Assembly (NCBI GenBank): GCA_023248215.1
Contig: JAHFEW010000031.1
Location: forward strand, 1 to 44,079
Source: Nitrospira sp.
GTDB lineage: Bacteria; Nitrospirota; Nitrospiria; Nitrospirales; Nitrospiraceae
Length of the DNA: 44,079 bases
Direction: 5' to 3'
The first letter of the stretch is position 1; the number at the start of each line of letters is the position of its first letter. The notes under the pieces were generated by a model that had not been told where the DNA came from, did not search any database, and was given only the letters and a program-made list of their open reading frames with translations. Positions 25,136-34,188 of the stretch are shown here, in pieces. Made by a program: the position numbers and the translations under genes.

Positions 25136-25648
25136 TCAGCTGGTTTTGCGATACGTCAGCTGCACGAGGCCGGAGCTGAACGACTGGGCGGTGACGAATT
25201 GAAACTGCCGCCGAGGCAGGCCGCGGGGGAATAGCGGGACCCCGTCGCCGAGCACGATCGGATGGACCGATACAATCAGTTCATCGAGCAAATCGTGTGC
25301 GATGGCTTCCCCTACCAACGCGCTTCCTCCGACGAGCCAGATAGCCTGGCCCTCTCTACGTTTCAGATCGTCCAGCCATTCTGCGGCATCGCCGGACACA
25401 AACGTGGCGGTATTGTTCCTGTCGCGAGAAGTTCGTGACCACACGTAGTTTGGAATGTTCGGGTAGGGGTATTCACCAAAAGTGAGGCAAAGATCGTAGG
25501 TTTTTCGACCCATGACGACGGTATCCACTCCGGCGAAGAACTGAGTGTATCCGTAGTCCTGGTCCGTGAAGAGCCAGTCGATCTCTCCCTGTGGCCCGGC
25601 GATGTAGCCGTCCAGGGTGGTGGCGATGTAACAGACAAGAGAGCGCAT
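25136..25648 (-). CDS. Dihydrofolate-reductase/RibD C-terminal family protein
   Basis: The 170-residue protein has the RibD-C/DHFR fold signatures: YIATTLDGYIAGPQGEIDWL, VVMGRKTYD, WLVGGSALVGEAI and PIVLGDGVPLF. Proteins of this group reduce pteridine- or pyrimidine-like substrates with NADPH, and many are annotated only as dihydrofolate reductase family. The length is typical. A decayed second copy lies at 7358-7545. The start ATG25648 fits the family N-terminus. Confidence 0.88.
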   Translation of the reverse strand: MRSLVCYIATTLDGYIAGPQGEIDWLFTDQDYGYTQFFAGVDTVVMGRKTYDLCLTFGEYPYPNIPNYVWSRTSRDRNNTATFVSGDAAEWLDDLKRREGQAIWLVGGSALVGEAIAHDLLDELIVSVHPIVLGDGVPLFPRGLPRRQFQFVTAQSFSSGLVQLTYRKTS

Positions 25649-25858
25649 CGGACGTGATTGTAGAGGGTGGCGACGGCAAAGTGAATGGTGGCCGGAGAGG
25701 CAAGAATGCGCTGGACGTGTGATTTGACGGAGACGACATTCATGCCGCCGGCGGATATCTCTTAGGCCAGCTCTTGTGCGACAGCGGGGATGAACAGGGC
25801 GACAGGGGCTATCCGCGCCTGGAAGCGTAACCGCAAGGGTTCCGTCTGCCCGGATCGA

Positions 25859-26350
25859 TCATCGCTCAGCGGTCTTGTGCCGCAGATATTTGCGCAGAAG
25901 GTCCCGCCAGGTCACGATGCCTTCGAGCTGCCCGTCCGTGGTGACGACGGGGAGGCAGGAGATGCGATGCTCAAGCAGCAACTGTGCCGCCGCCTCCACG
26001 GTCGTGTCGGTTTCGACCGTGATGAGTTTCCGGCTCATGATTTGATGGGCGCGTTTGTTGAGGGTGGCCCGGTCGCGATCCGTTTCTGAGATCGTGCCGA
26101 CGTAGGGACTGAGGGCCTTCAGCAGGTCACGATCTGAAATGATGCCGAGCAATTCCCGACCCTGCACGATCAGCAGGTGATGGAAATGAAATTCATTGAA
26201 CAGGTCCTGCACTCGCGCGAGGGAATCGTCCATGGTGACGGTCACGACGCGTGTCGACATGAAGGCGCGCACCGTCGGCTGCGTGACGGTGCTTGTCGGT
26301 GCAACAGAAGGAGACATTTCGGCGGCGCCGTTGGAACCTGGTTGCGACAT
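25859..26350 (-). CDS. CBS-domain pair protein
   Basis: The 163-residue protein has a disordered N-terminus of about 25 residues followed by two CBS motifs. The first runs FMSTRVVTVTMDDSLARVQDLF to LLGIISDRDLLKAL. The second runs IMSRKLITVETDTTVEAAAQLL to LEGIVTWRDLL. It would bind an adenosyl ligand and regulate a partner. It has no fused effector. It is unrelated to the CBS protein at 14177 except for this module. GGGAG-like sites upstream are weak. Confidence 0.88.
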   Translation of the reverse strand: MSQPGSNGAAEMSPSVAPTSTVTQPTVRAFMSTRVVTVTMDDSLARVQDLFNEFHFHHLLIVQGRELLGIISDRDLLKALSPYVGTISETDRDRATLNKRAHQIMSRKLITVETDTTVEAAAQLLLEHRISCLPVVTTDGQLEGIVTWRDLLRKYLRHKTAER

Positions 26351-26585
26351 GGGCTGCTCTCGTGAGCGGGAATCGTGGGAAGATTACGCGTCGGCTTGTG
26401 TTCCCGCTACGCCTCTTATCGGCGACCGAGGGCCCATTCTTGAGAGCGGGTGTGAAGCAGGAGCACATGGCCACAAGATAGGAGCTAATGGCCGATAGCC
26501 AGGATCAGAGGCGTAGCGAACAGAACAAGAGACGCTTCACGCTCCTGCCATAAGCTCTAAGCCATGAGCTCTTGTTCTCCTTCTG

Positions 26586-27818
26586 CTAGGATGCCAGCAG
26601 ACTCTTGAGCGGCACGGTGTGGTCCTGTAATGCCGTCTCTTGGCCGGAGAGATCTTTTTTGCTCTTGATGAGCTGCTGCAGGGGCGGAAGGTCCTTGTTG
26701 TTCGCGTTGATGGCGAAGTAGGCCGTGAGTCGGTGGTGCTTGAGGTACAGCATGAAGCAAGACAGGTCTTCCAACTTTCCACGGAGCAGGATCTGGTCGT
26801 GCTCCTGTTCATCGCCGGCGAATTCGAGATGCAGGTCGAAGATGTCGGACCACACATAGGTCAACAGATCGTAGGGTCGGCGCGCACCCGCCATGTTGTG
26901 GGCGGCGAGCTGGCCGCTATATTCGGCATGGCCCCAATGTTCAACCCGACGGCGCTTTCCGAACAGGGGATCGACATAGTTCGCCACATCCCCGGCCGCA
27001 TAGATGTCCGGCTGCGAGGTCTGCAAATATTCATCGACGACGATGCCGTTCTCGACGGTGAGTCCTGCCTGTTGGGCCAGTTCCACGTTGGGGAGGATCC
27101 CGACGCCGATGCAGACGAAGTTGCAGGGCAAGACGGCTCCAGATTTCAGGAGGACCGAGAACCGCTCGTTCTGCCGCTGGATCTCCGTGACGGACTCGCC
27201 GGTGCGAAATGCCACACCCTTGGCGGTGCAGTGCTCCTGGATGACGCGGGCGAGCGCCTCGTCGGCAAAGCGCGGCCAGATGTGCGGACCCGTCTCGACG
27301 ACCGTGACCTGCACCCCGCGTTGAGTCAATGAAGCCGCGACCTCCAACCCGATGAATCCGGCGCCGATGAGCACCGCGACCGAGCCCGGCGTGGCATCGG
27401 CGGCGAGGGACATGGAATCGTTCAAGGTTCGAAGGTAATGAACCGCAGGGAGGTCGGCCCCCGGAAGCTTCAAGTGCACGGGTCTGCCGCCCGTCGCAAT
27501 CAAGGCCTTGTCGAAGCGCAACGTCTGGCCGTTCGAAAGCTCTGCCGTCTTGGTCGCGAGGTCGAGCTTCGCGACCGTTGTGCCTAGTTTCAGATCGATC
27601 TTCTGGGTCTCGAAGAACAGGGGCTCATCGAAAAAAAGTCGGTTCTGAGCCAGCTCGCCGCGAAGAAAGTCCTTCGAGAGCGGAGGGCGATCATAGGGCA
27701 CATGCGGCTCCTCCGCCACCAATGTGATGGTGGCCCGCGCGTCCAGTTGCCGTAGCTGTTTGGCCGCTTGGCCGGCTGCGAGGCCGCCACCGATGAGAAG
27801 ATATTTTATGGGATCCAT
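26586..27818 (-). CDS. FAD-dependent NAD(P)H oxidoreductase (ferredoxin/rubredoxin reductase type)
   Basis: The 410-residue flavoprotein has an FAD-binding GGGLAAGQAA near residue 10 and VPYDRPPLSKDFLRGE, a signature of oxygenase-type ferredoxin reductases. The NAD(P)H-binding motif GAGFIGLEVA is central. DIYAAGDVAN, the second FAD contact, lies at about residue 285. A C-terminal domain follows. It transfers electrons from NAD(P)H to a ferredoxin or rubredoxin; no such partner is adjacent. The cofactor preference is not decided by sequence. Confidence 0.88.
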   Translation of the reverse strand: MDPIKYLLIGGGLAAGQAAKQLRQLDARATITLVAEEPHVPYDRPPLSKDFLRGELAQNRLFFDEPLFFETQKIDLKLGTTVAKLDLATKTAELSNGQTLRFDKALIATGGRPVHLKLPGADLPAVHYLRTLNDSMSLAADATPGSVAVLIGAGFIGLEVAASLTQRGVQVTVVETGPHIWPRFADEALARVIQEHCTAKGVAFRTGESVTEIQRQNERFSVLLKSGAVLPCNFVCIGVGILPNVELAQQAGLTVENGIVVDEYLQTSQPDIYAAGDVANYVDPLFGKRRRVEHWGHAEYSGQLAAHNMAGARRPYDLLTYVWSDIFDLHLEFAGDEQEHDQILLRGKLEDLSCFMLYLKHHRLTAYFAINANNKDLPPLQQLIKSKKDLSGQETALQDHTVPLKSLLAS

Positions 27819-28079
27819 AGCGAGATCACCTCTTCGTCAGTAAAAGTCTCAGCATACTCTCCTGGGTCATGAAATTCATGCCGTTGAGCAGCCCTTCAGC
27901 CTGAACTTCCGGCGAGCCTGCTGTTTCCTTCTGCGGTGATGTGTTATAAACTATCTGTTTCTCCAGCCCGTTGTTCTTGTTTCACGATCGGTATTTCGTA
28001 CAATCACTTCAGACCTTGCCGGATCGCACGATCGTCAGACCGTCGGTTCCGAGGGGATCTATAGGGGGAATGTCATAGG

Positions 28080-28763
28080 ATGAGTAAGAAGGAAATCGAC
28101 GCGGCGCAACGACTGATGAGCCTCATGTTCAAGGCGCATCCTTGGCACGGGGTGTCCATCGGCGACCATGCGCCCGAGGTGGTGACGACCTACATAGAAA
28201 TTGTGCCCACCGACACGGTCAAGTATGAAGTCGATAAAGCCAGCGGATTCCTCAAGGTGGACCGGCCGCAACGGTTCTCGAACTTCTGCCCGGTGTATTA
28301 CGGACTGATCCCACAAACCTATTGCGGCGAGGGCGTGGCCAAGCTCTTCGGGCAGCGCGCCAACCGGCCAGGCATGATCGGAGACGGCGATCCTCTCGAT
28401 ATCTGCGTGCTGACCGAGAAGACGATTCCGCATAGCGATATTCTGCTGACGGCCCTCCCTATCGGCGGGCTGAGCATGGCGGATGGCGGCGAAGCGGACG
28501 ACAAGATCATCGCGGTCATGCGAGACGATGCGGTCTATGGAACGTATACCGATCTCAAAGACTGCCCGATGACGCTCCTCGACCGCCTGCAGCATTATTT
28601 TCTGACATACAAACATGCGCCGGGGTCTACGCATCACAAGGTCGAGATTACGAGCATGTATGGGCGCGACGAGGCGCTCAAGGTGATTCGCACGAGTCAC
28701 GACGATTACAAGAAGAAATTCCCCGAGCTGGAATCGATGTGGCCCGCCGGCATGAGAACCTAG
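28080..28763 (+). CDS. ppa: Inorganic pyrophosphatase (family I)
   Basis: The 227-residue cytoplasmic enzyme hydrolyses pyrophosphate to phosphate, pulling biosynthetic reactions forward. The metal-binding motif DGDPLDICV and the active-site Tyr/Lys residues around FCPVYYGLIPQTYCGE identify it. It is longer than the usual 175 residues, with extra N-terminal helices (residues 1-35) and a C-terminal extension like the larger bacterial class. The stop codon TAG is part of the repeat-like hairpin at 28760-28804. Confidence 0.9.
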   Translation: MSKKEIDAAQRLMSLMFKAHPWHGVSIGDHAPEVVTTYIEIVPTDTVKYEVDKASGFLKVDRPQRFSNFCPVYYGLIPQTYCGEGVAKLFGQRANRPGMIGDGDPLDICVLTEKTIPHSDILLTALPIGGLSMADGGEADDKIIAVMRDDAVYGTYTDLKDCPMTLLDRLQHYFLTYKHAPGSTHHKVEITSMYGRDEALKVIRTSHDDYKKKFPELESMWPAGMRT

Positions 28764-28804
28764 CAGGAGCCTGAAAAAGCCGCAGTTTTTGAACAGCCTG
28801 CTAG
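28760..28804. terminator. Hairpin terminator related to the dispersed repeat
   Basis: CTAGCAGG (28760-28767) pairs with CCTGCTAG (28797-28804). Inner stretches AAAAAGC and a T-run (TTTTT at 28786-28790) lie between the arms. CTGAAAAAG inside resembles the terminal motif of the larger elements. It lies between ppa and the helicase gene and overlaps the ppa stop codon. Confidence 0.55.
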
Positions 28805-28832
28805 TACCACCAAGAAAGGTCTATCCCACCTC

Positions 28833-30569
28833 ATGAAACACAGCACGACGCATTCGCAGACGGAACCCGCGGCGAAAGGATTCTCTCCCGGCTTTGCCGC
28901 GCTCGGGTTGGAAGCCTCGCTCCTCACGACCCTCGAAGCCTTGGGCTACGAAGAGCCCACCCCGATCCAGCGCGAAGCCATCCCCCCGCTCTTGGAGGGG
29001 CGTGATCTGCTGGGCCAGGCCGCCACGGGAACCGGCAAAACGGCAGCGTTCGCCTTGCCGCTGTTGCAGCGCATTGCTCACGGCCCGCGGCAGCGGCCCA
29101 CAGCGCTTGTCCTGGTGCCGACCAGGGAACTGGCCGTGCAGGTGAGTGAGGCGGTGCAACGCTATGGCAAGGAACTGCGGATCAGCGTGCTCGCCCTATA
29201 CGGCGGTCAGGCCATGGGACCGCAACTGCAGGCGCTCCGGCGCGGGGTCGAAGTCATTGTGGCAACGCCGGGACGAGCCTTGGATCATCTTCGCCGCAAG
29301 ACGTTGAAACTCGCCGATCTTCAGGTTGTGGTGCTCGACGAGGCGGACGAAATGCTCGACATGGGCTTCGCCGACGACCTCGATGCCATTCTCGAACAGA
29401 CACCGGCGTCCAAACAGACCGCGTTGTTTTCGGCCACTATGCCGCCGCGGATTGCCTCCATCGCACGCCGACATTTGAAGAATCCGGTTGACGTGACGAT
29501 CGCTCGTGAGCCGGTGAAGGCGGGAACGGCCCCGCGCGTGCAGCAGATTGCCTATGTGGTGGCGCGGCAGCATAAGGTGTCGGCGTTGGCCCGCGTGTTG
29601 GACATCGCCACACCCAAGTCCGCCCTCGTCTTTTGCCGAACGCGCTTGGAAGTCGACGAAGTCACCGCGGCGCTGAACAGTCGCGGGTATCGCGCCGAGG
29701 CCATTCACGGCGGCATGAGCCAGGTCCAGCGGGATCGCGTCATGCAGGCCTTTCGCTCCGGGCAAACCGAACTCCTGGTGGCCACCGATGTGGCAGCGCG
29801 TGGGTTGGATATTCCTTCCGTCTCGCACGTGATCAATTACGACCTTCCCTCGTCACTGGAGGTCTACGTCCATCGTATCGGACGGACTGGCCGGGCCGGA
29901 CGAGAAGGTGCGGCGATGACCATTGTCGAGCCGCGCGAACAACGGTTGTTGCGCAGCGTGGAGCAACATACCAAAGCAAAAATCACGATTGCCCCGGTGC
30001 CGTCCCTCGGGGATCTCTTGGCCAAACGCCTGGAGCGGACGAAAACCGCCATTCAAGAAACCTTGGAGGCCGGCGAGTTGGAAGATTTTCGCCGGGTCGT
30101 TCAGGCGCTCGCTGGGTCGGCTGACCCGGCGGATATCGCTGCGGCGGCGATCAAGCTGGTCTACCGTTCGCATGGTGGAGAGCGGGCGGAGGAAGAGATT
30201 CCAGCGGTGTCGACCAGGGCGCCGGAGCCCTATCGGCCTTCGCGTCCCTCCTACGGATCGACCGGTCCGCAGGGGGATCGTGCGCGTGCGCCGCGAGGAG
30301 GTGCTGGTCGCGGTGGCCGGGCGGCCGGAACCGTGCGGGTCTATGTCGGGGCTGGGCGGGCGGCGGGCATCCGGCCCGGCGATCTGGTCGGCGCCATTGC
30401 GAATGAAGCGGGTGTGCCTTCGCGCATGATCGGCGCGATCGAAGTCGAAGAGCGATTTTCCCTGGTGGATGTGCAGGAAGAGGCGGCCCGGCAGATCATC
30501 GAGGCCCTGGGACGGACGCGCATCAAGGGGCAAAAGGTGGCGGTGAGATTGTTCGATAGTAGAGATTGA
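28833..30569 (+). CDS. DEAD-box ATP-dependent RNA helicase (DeaD/CsdA-like)
   Basis: The protein has 578 residues. It has a Q-motif region (FAALGLEASLLTTLEALGY) and Walker A ATGTGKT. Motif II is VLDEADEMLDMGF, with SAT in LFSATMPP, and motif VI is HRIGRTGRAGREG. A linker rich in Arg, Pro and Gly follows (about 445-500). The end is a DbpA/CsdA-type RNA-binding domain (VRVYVGAGRAAGIRPGDLVGAI). Such enzymes unwind rRNA or mRNA during ribosome assembly and cold stress. Spacing from ppa suggests separate transcription. The module repeat begins 31 bases after the stop. Confidence 0.92.
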   Translation: MKHSTTHSQTEPAAKGFSPGFAALGLEASLLTTLEALGYEEPTPIQREAIPPLLEGRDLLGQAATGTGKTAAFALPLLQRIAHGPRQRPTALVLVPTRELAVQVSEAVQRYGKELRISVLALYGGQAMGPQLQALRRGVEVIVATPGRALDHLRRKTLKLADLQVVVLDEADEMLDMGFADDLDAILEQTPASKQTALFSATMPPRIASIARRHLKNPVDVTIAREPVKAGTAPRVQQIAYVVARQHKVSALARVLDIATPKSALVFCRTRLEVDEVTAALNSRGYRAEAIHGGMSQVQRDRVMQAFRSGQTELLVATDVAARGLDIPSVSHVINYDLPSSLEVYVHRIGRTGRAGREGAAMTIVEPREQRLLRSVEQHTKAKITIAPVPSLGDLLAKRLERTKTAIQETLEAGELEDFRRVVQALAGSADPADIAAAAIKLVYRSHGGERAEEEIPAVSTRAPEPYRPSRPSYGSTGPQGDRARAPRGGAGRGGRAAGTVRVYVGAGRAAGIRPGDLVGAIANEAGVPSRMIGAIEVEERFSLVDVQEEAARQIIEALGRTRIKGQKVAVRLFDSRD

Positions 30570-30600
30570 GCGAGAGAGGGCGGGCCGAGGGGCTCATGTA

Positions 30601-30682
30601 GACAAGGCCGGCTCACCGCCTCGCCGGCGTCCACAGACGTGGCGCTCATTATTCTTCGCGCCGTGGACCTCGCGGAACGCGC
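30601..30682 (+). repeat. Solo inner module of the dispersed repeat (copy B)
   Basis: GGCCGGCTCACCG, CTCGCCGGCGTCCACAGACG, GGCGCTCATTATTCTTCGCG and CCGTGGACCTCGC are the exact reverse complement of the interior of R3 and R4, with few changes. The tail CGCGGAACGCGC is shared with copy A. It lies between the helicase gene and the lipoprotein gene. Confidence 0.75.
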
Positions 30683-30736
30683 ACGATGAAGCAGTGCGCG
30701 TCCGATGCGCGCAAAAGGACCGTCTGACTGCTCCTC

Positions 30737-30961
30737 TTAAGACAAAGCGGGGAAAATCGGAAAGCCCTCCCCCGGGCTACTGGCACGTCTCGGCATGTCC
30801 GTAATGCGGTGTCCCCGCTGGGGTGGATCAGATGGGCTTACCTCTTGGTTGAGGGCTTCGGGCATGGGCTGAGGAGTGTGCGGAGGGTGACGCGGAATGC
30901 AGCCGGACACGAAACCGGCAACGATGATCAATGCCACAATGAAAGCAGGTACAACACGCAT
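30737..30961 (-). CDS. Small lipoprotein
   Basis: The 74-residue protein has a hydrophobic signal (VVPAFIVALIIVAGFVSGC) ending in the lipobox VSGC, then a Pro-rich, disordered tail (PRHPPHTPQPMPEALN, then SDPPQRG). AGGAGGAG lies 7 nt before ATG30961, which decides this start over the adjacent ATG at 30964. It is the last gene of the leftward unit that begins at 34135. Its function is unknown. Confidence 0.7.
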   Translation of the reverse strand: MRVVPAFIVALIIVAGFVSGCIPRHPPHTPQPMPEALNQEVSPSDPPQRGHRITDMPRRASSPGEGFPIFPALS

Positions 30962-30995
30962 CATCACTCTCCTCCTATGTTCACACATCACACGA

Positions 30996-31877
30996 TCACG
31001 ATTTCTGAGACAACGCCACGCGCCGAAGCGCGGTCATGGGACCGTGCTTCCGCAGTAAGGCAAGCTGCGCAGCGTCTTTCACCAGCAAAGCTCCGGCGAA
31101 GCCCAGCGCATTGATAGAGATACCCTCGAAATATTCTTCGGACCGGGGCACCAGCAACAGCCACTGCCGAGTCACGAGCAGGTTATACGCAGCCGCGGGC
31201 GCCTCGGCGGACAAGCCCACGGCGCGGAGCAGCGAAAGATAGCAGGCGAGCAACGACGAGGCGCCTTCCTTCCACGCGTCGATCCATTCTAGATCCATGG
31301 GGGCATAGGCATGCAAGAACGGCAAGCCGGGCACCAGGCCGGTGGCGCCGACCATCCGCGCGGAGTGCAACAGCGGCTCGATCGGAAGTCGGGGTTCGGT
31401 TGAAGCGGGAAGGGGGATCAGCTGGAGATGTTTGTGACGCTGGCTGGCCCCGGCGATTCGTCCGGCATTGTAGAAGCCCAATCCGTCGATCTCGGCAAGG
31501 CAGATCAGCAGCGCCGCGCAATCCTCGCGAGTGAGCAGCGCCTCTTGAGGCTCGAAGGCGTGCGTGACGATCAAGAGATGTTGATCGACCACATTGAATT
31601 TGTTCAGCAAGGCGACATGGGTCGGGGAGATCTCCGCCAGGAACAGATCGGGATCGTAGGGCAGAAAGGGGTTGGCGGTCGGCTGTGCGGCCTTTGCCTC
31701 CTCCTTCTTTGCCAGGGCCGTGAGGATGCGCACCTGAAATGCTACGCCGCCCTGCTCGATTACCTCCGACGTCGTGGGGATGGACTGGATCGCCCCGTAG
31801 CGGCGGGCATGCGCCGTTCGTTCTAGCAGGGTGGACCACAGTGTGCCGGGCTTGAGGAGACCATCGTGTTGACCCAT
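30996..31877 (-). CDS. ATP adenylyltransferase / Ap4A phosphorylase family protein
   Basis: The 293-residue protein of the Apa1/Apa2 type splits diadenosine tetraphosphate with phosphate or makes it in reverse. It has a DUF4922-like N-terminal part (ANPFLPYDPDLFLAEI, then LLNKFNVVDQHLLIVTHAFEPQEALL). The nucleotidyl-transferase motif HKHLQLIPLP supplies the His of H-x-H-x-Q. A C-terminal domain contains AYNLLVTRQWLLLVPRS. ATG31877 begins at the family N-terminus. It is presumably co-transcribed with the genes upstream. Confidence 0.88.
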   Translation of the reverse strand: MGQHDGLLKPGTLWSTLLERTAHARRYGAIQSIPTTSEVIEQGGVAFQVRILTALAKKEEAKAAQPTANPFLPYDPDLFLAEISPTHVALLNKFNVVDQHLLIVTHAFEPQEALLTREDCAALLICLAEIDGLGFYNAGRIAGASQRHKHLQLIPLPASTEPRLPIEPLLHSARMVGATGLVPGLPFLHAYAPMDLEWIDAWKEGASSLLACYLSLLRAVGLSAEAPAAAYNLLVTRQWLLLVPRSEEYFEGISINALGFAGALLVKDAAQLALLRKHGPMTALRRVALSQKS

Positions 31878-31997
31878 ACGAGCGAAAAGGGTACGTGAAG
31901 TGATGGCAGAGAAAAAGAGGAAAGTTGATGGGCGGTCTAGTCGGTTCCTGTGCTCGCGCAACGTGCGCCTTCAGAAGGACCAGAAGGGGAGGCTCCG

Positions 31998-32144
31998 CTA
32001 TTGCCTGAGAGCGAACAGAACCGGAGCGAGAAGCCACAGGATACCCTTCAATAGAAAAAACGTGAAGCCGGCGACGCCGACACGCGACCACCAGGTCGAC
32101 GGTCGTTCTGCGTGGGGATGGTCGGAGCTGATTGAAAGCCGCAT
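31998..32144 (-). CDS. 48-residue single-pass membrane protein
   Basis: The protein has a short polar N-terminus, WWSRVGVAGFTFF, and then one hydrophobic helix (LLKGILWLLAPVLFAL). AGGCAGGACC precedes ATG32144. It resembles small conserved membrane proteins often found next to transport or stress genes, with the RVG-AGF-FFL-KG-LWL pattern. It lies in the leftward operon between the methyltransferase and the Ap4A phosphorylase. Confidence 0.65.
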   Translation of the reverse strand: MRLSISSDHPHAERPSTWWSRVGVAGFTFFLLKGILWLLAPVLFALRQ

Positions 32145-32211
32145 GGTCCTGCCTCTTTTTCGAAGAAGGGAGACAGATGGGCGGCCGAAACCGCACATCT
32201 GCCCCGGTGTA

Positions 32212-32982
32212 TTACGCCACTCTCACGGTCCTCGCACGTAGATCCCCCGTTCCATACGGACGGAGGCCTGGAACGAGCATCGGCACCTGTCTGCGATAGA
32301 CCTCATAGGCAGGCCCGTGCACGTCTGCCAGATCCTTCTCCTCGAACCGTATGGCGATCAGGATGTAGGCCGTCGTCGCAATCGCGAAGACCAGATGGGC
32401 TGCGGTCATCGTCGGGGTGGCCCAGAAGGTCAAGAGCCAGCCGACATACAGCGGATGGCGCACATAGCGATAGAGACCGGGCGTCTTGAACTCCAGCGGC
32501 GTATAGGGCAGGCCTTTAAGGTAGAGCCACACCTGCCGCAGGCCAAACAGGTCGAAGTGATTGATCAGGAACGTCGCCACGAAGAGCAGGAGCCAGCCGC
32601 CGGCATAGAGACCATAGATCGTTCCGCGGAGGATCGGATCGCGGACGTCCCACAGGCTGCCCCCCATCGGTTGCCAGCTATGAAAGAGCAGCAGCAGAGC
32701 CAGGCTGGAGAAGAGCATATAAGTGCTGCGCTCGACAGGCTTCGGGACAAATCTGGTCCACCACTGTTTGAATGCCGGACGGGCCATCACGCTATGTTGG
32801 ACTGCAAAAAGACCCAAGAGCAGCGTATCGATGAGCAAGGCCAGCCAGAACGGCTCGGTCGCCTCGCCGTCGATGGTGCGGGACAGGCCGATGTTCCCGA
32901 TGAAGGCAGCGGCATAGAGAAAGGTGGCGAGAGACAGGAGATAGCACAGAGTCCCATAGCTGAATGCAACGATACGTTTCAT
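32212..32982 (-). CDS. mddA: Methanethiol S-methyltransferase-like membrane protein (MddA/NnrU/ICMT superfamily)
   Basis: The 256-residue integral membrane protein has about six or seven helices. The N-terminus MKRIVAFSYGTLCYLLSLATFLYA and AVQHSVMARP are MddA-like. The C-terminal part carries the methyltransferase signature LYRYVRHPLYVGWLLTFW and RFEEKDLADVHGPAYEVYRRQVP. MddA methylates methanethiol to dimethyl sulfide with S-adenosylmethionine; this particular substrate is inference, since related ICMT-like proteins exist. AGGAGGACGCAGTC precedes ATG32982. It is third in the leftward unit under the candidate sigma-54 promoter. Confidence 0.8.
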   Translation of the reverse strand: MKRIVAFSYGTLCYLLSLATFLYAAAFIGNIGLSRTIDGEATEPFWLALLIDTLLLGLFAVQHSVMARPAFKQWWTRFVPKPVERSTYMLFSSLALLLLFHSWQPMGGSLWDVRDPILRGTIYGLYAGGWLLLFVATFLINHFDLFGLRQVWLYLKGLPYTPLEFKTPGLYRYVRHPLYVGWLLTFWATPTMTAAHLVFAIATTAYILIAIRFEEKDLADVHGPAYEVYRRQVPMLVPGLRPYGTGDLRARTVRVA

Positions 32983-33041
32983 GACTGCGTCCTCCTTAGT
33001 TTGGCGTTCCGCATCCAGGAGGTCCCGGACGCGGACCGAAA

Positions 33042-33611
33042 TCATACAGTTGGTTGCGTAGTGATCGTGATCGACACCGGCACCGGATTGGACACGATGT
33101 CGTAGACCGGCGAATACTTGGTCAGTTCCTGCAATTGTTCCGGCGACGCATCTGACTTCACCGTGAACTGCACCCGAATCTGCTTGTAGCCCCGCTGAAC
33201 CTTGTCGGAAATGCCGAGGAAACCTTGGAGATCCAGATCCCCCTCTAAGTACGATTCAACAGACTCCAAGCAGATGCCGCGTGCCGCGGCATGATACACG
33301 AGCGAGGTGGTCAAGCATGCGGCCAATGCATGCAGGACATACTCCACGGGACTCGCTCCTTGGTCCTTGCCGAGCAGGACCGCCGGCTTGTCGGCGTCGA
33401 GCACGAAGGGTGTTGTGCGGGTCATATCCTCCTGTCCGGCGCCGTAGAAACTCTTGATGGTCGAGCGATTGTAGCCGCCGCCGATCCATTGATTGGCCGC
33501 GCGGAATTGGAATGTAGCCAGGCTCGGGTTGCTCTGCACCGCCTGGGTCGTCGCGCCCATCCGGTCCACGTCCACTCCGTTGATGACTCCGCTCATGGTT
33601 GTCTGTGACAT
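33042..33611 (-). CDS. OsmC-family peroxiredoxin-like protein
   Basis: The 189-residue OsmC/Ohr-type protein has an Ala-Ala-Cys in HALAACLTTSLVYHA and a second Cys in GICLESVE. These are probably the reactive pair that reduces organic hydroperoxides in this family. The N-terminal strand LATFQFRAANQWIGGGYNRS and the C-terminal PVYDIVSNPVPVSI complete the fold. It begins at ATG33611 with AAGGAG upstream, not at the longer frame. It is second in the leftward operon and links it to oxidative or thiol stress. Confidence 0.85.
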   Translation of the reverse strand: MSQTTMSGVINGVDVDRMGATTQAVQSNPSLATFQFRAANQWIGGGYNRSTIKSFYGAGQEDMTRTTPFVLDADKPAVLLGKDQGASPVEYVLHALAACLTTSLVYHAAARGICLESVESYLEGDLDLQGFLGISDKVQRGYKQIRVQFTVKSDASPEQLQELTKYSPVYDIVSNPVPVSITITTQPTV

Positions 33612-33700
33612 GATGCACTCTCCTTCTTGATGGTTGTGTTGGTTCATGATGAGTTGCCGAAACAAGAGCCGGTCGGCATTCCGGCAGAACGATTCCCAGT

Positions 33701-34135
33701 TCATCCATGCACCCGCTCGAGCGACATCCGGCGAAACACTTCGCCGCAGGGCGGCACGGCCGCCTGTAGCGAGAGGAACGTGCGCGTGATCAGATCCAGC
33801 GATAGCGGCTGCCAGCGATTCCAGGGGGCGAGCGACAGGGTTCGCGCCAACAGGCAATAGCCGACCAGTATCCGCGCCGTCGTTCCGGCGAGTTGCATCC
33901 AATGAATCCACTGGAGCGGCTCCCACAGCCCCGCCATCAGAAGAACCAGGTAGGCGACCCGAACTTGCACGGGAAAGGCCGTGATATCGCGGGTAAGCCA
34001 AACCACGTGCCAGAGCTGGACCATACAGAGTGTCATCGCGAACCAGATTCCGGCAGGCCAACCCAAGAGGCCCAGGCTGAGTAGGCCGACCGTGAGGACC
34101 CAGTACCACCAGCCTAAGTCGTGAATGGTCTTCAT
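33701..34135 (-). CDS. Integral membrane protein of unknown function
   Basis: The 144-residue protein has three or four predicted helices: WYWVLTVGLLSLGLLGWPAG, a second starting at WFAMTLCMVQLWHVVW, then VAYLVLLMAGLWEPLQW and TARILVGYCLLARTL. The fold recalls small uncharacterised membrane proteins of the DUF2892/YgaP-like type, without a confident family. AGGAGCAGCGCG before ATG34135 gives a good ribosome site. It is the first gene after the candidate sigma-54 promoter at 34189-34204, about 55 bases downstream. Confidence 0.7.
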   Translation of the reverse strand: MKTIHDLGWWYWVLTVGLLSLGLLGWPAGIWFAMTLCMVQLWHVVWLTRDITAFPVQVRVAYLVLLMAGLWEPLQWIHWMQLAGTTARILVGYCLLARTLSLAPWNRWQPLSLDLITRTFLSLQAAVPPCGEVFRRMSLERVHG

Positions 34136-34188
34136 CGCGCTGCTCCTGATTAAAGGTGAATCGTGAATGAATCGATGCATATCACTGC

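Noticed and set aside
32317-33105. 262-codon plus-strand frame opposite the MddA-like gene
   Set aside because: It is Gln/Glu/Arg-rich antisense shadow; the minus strand has a ribosome site and membrane methyltransferase motifs.
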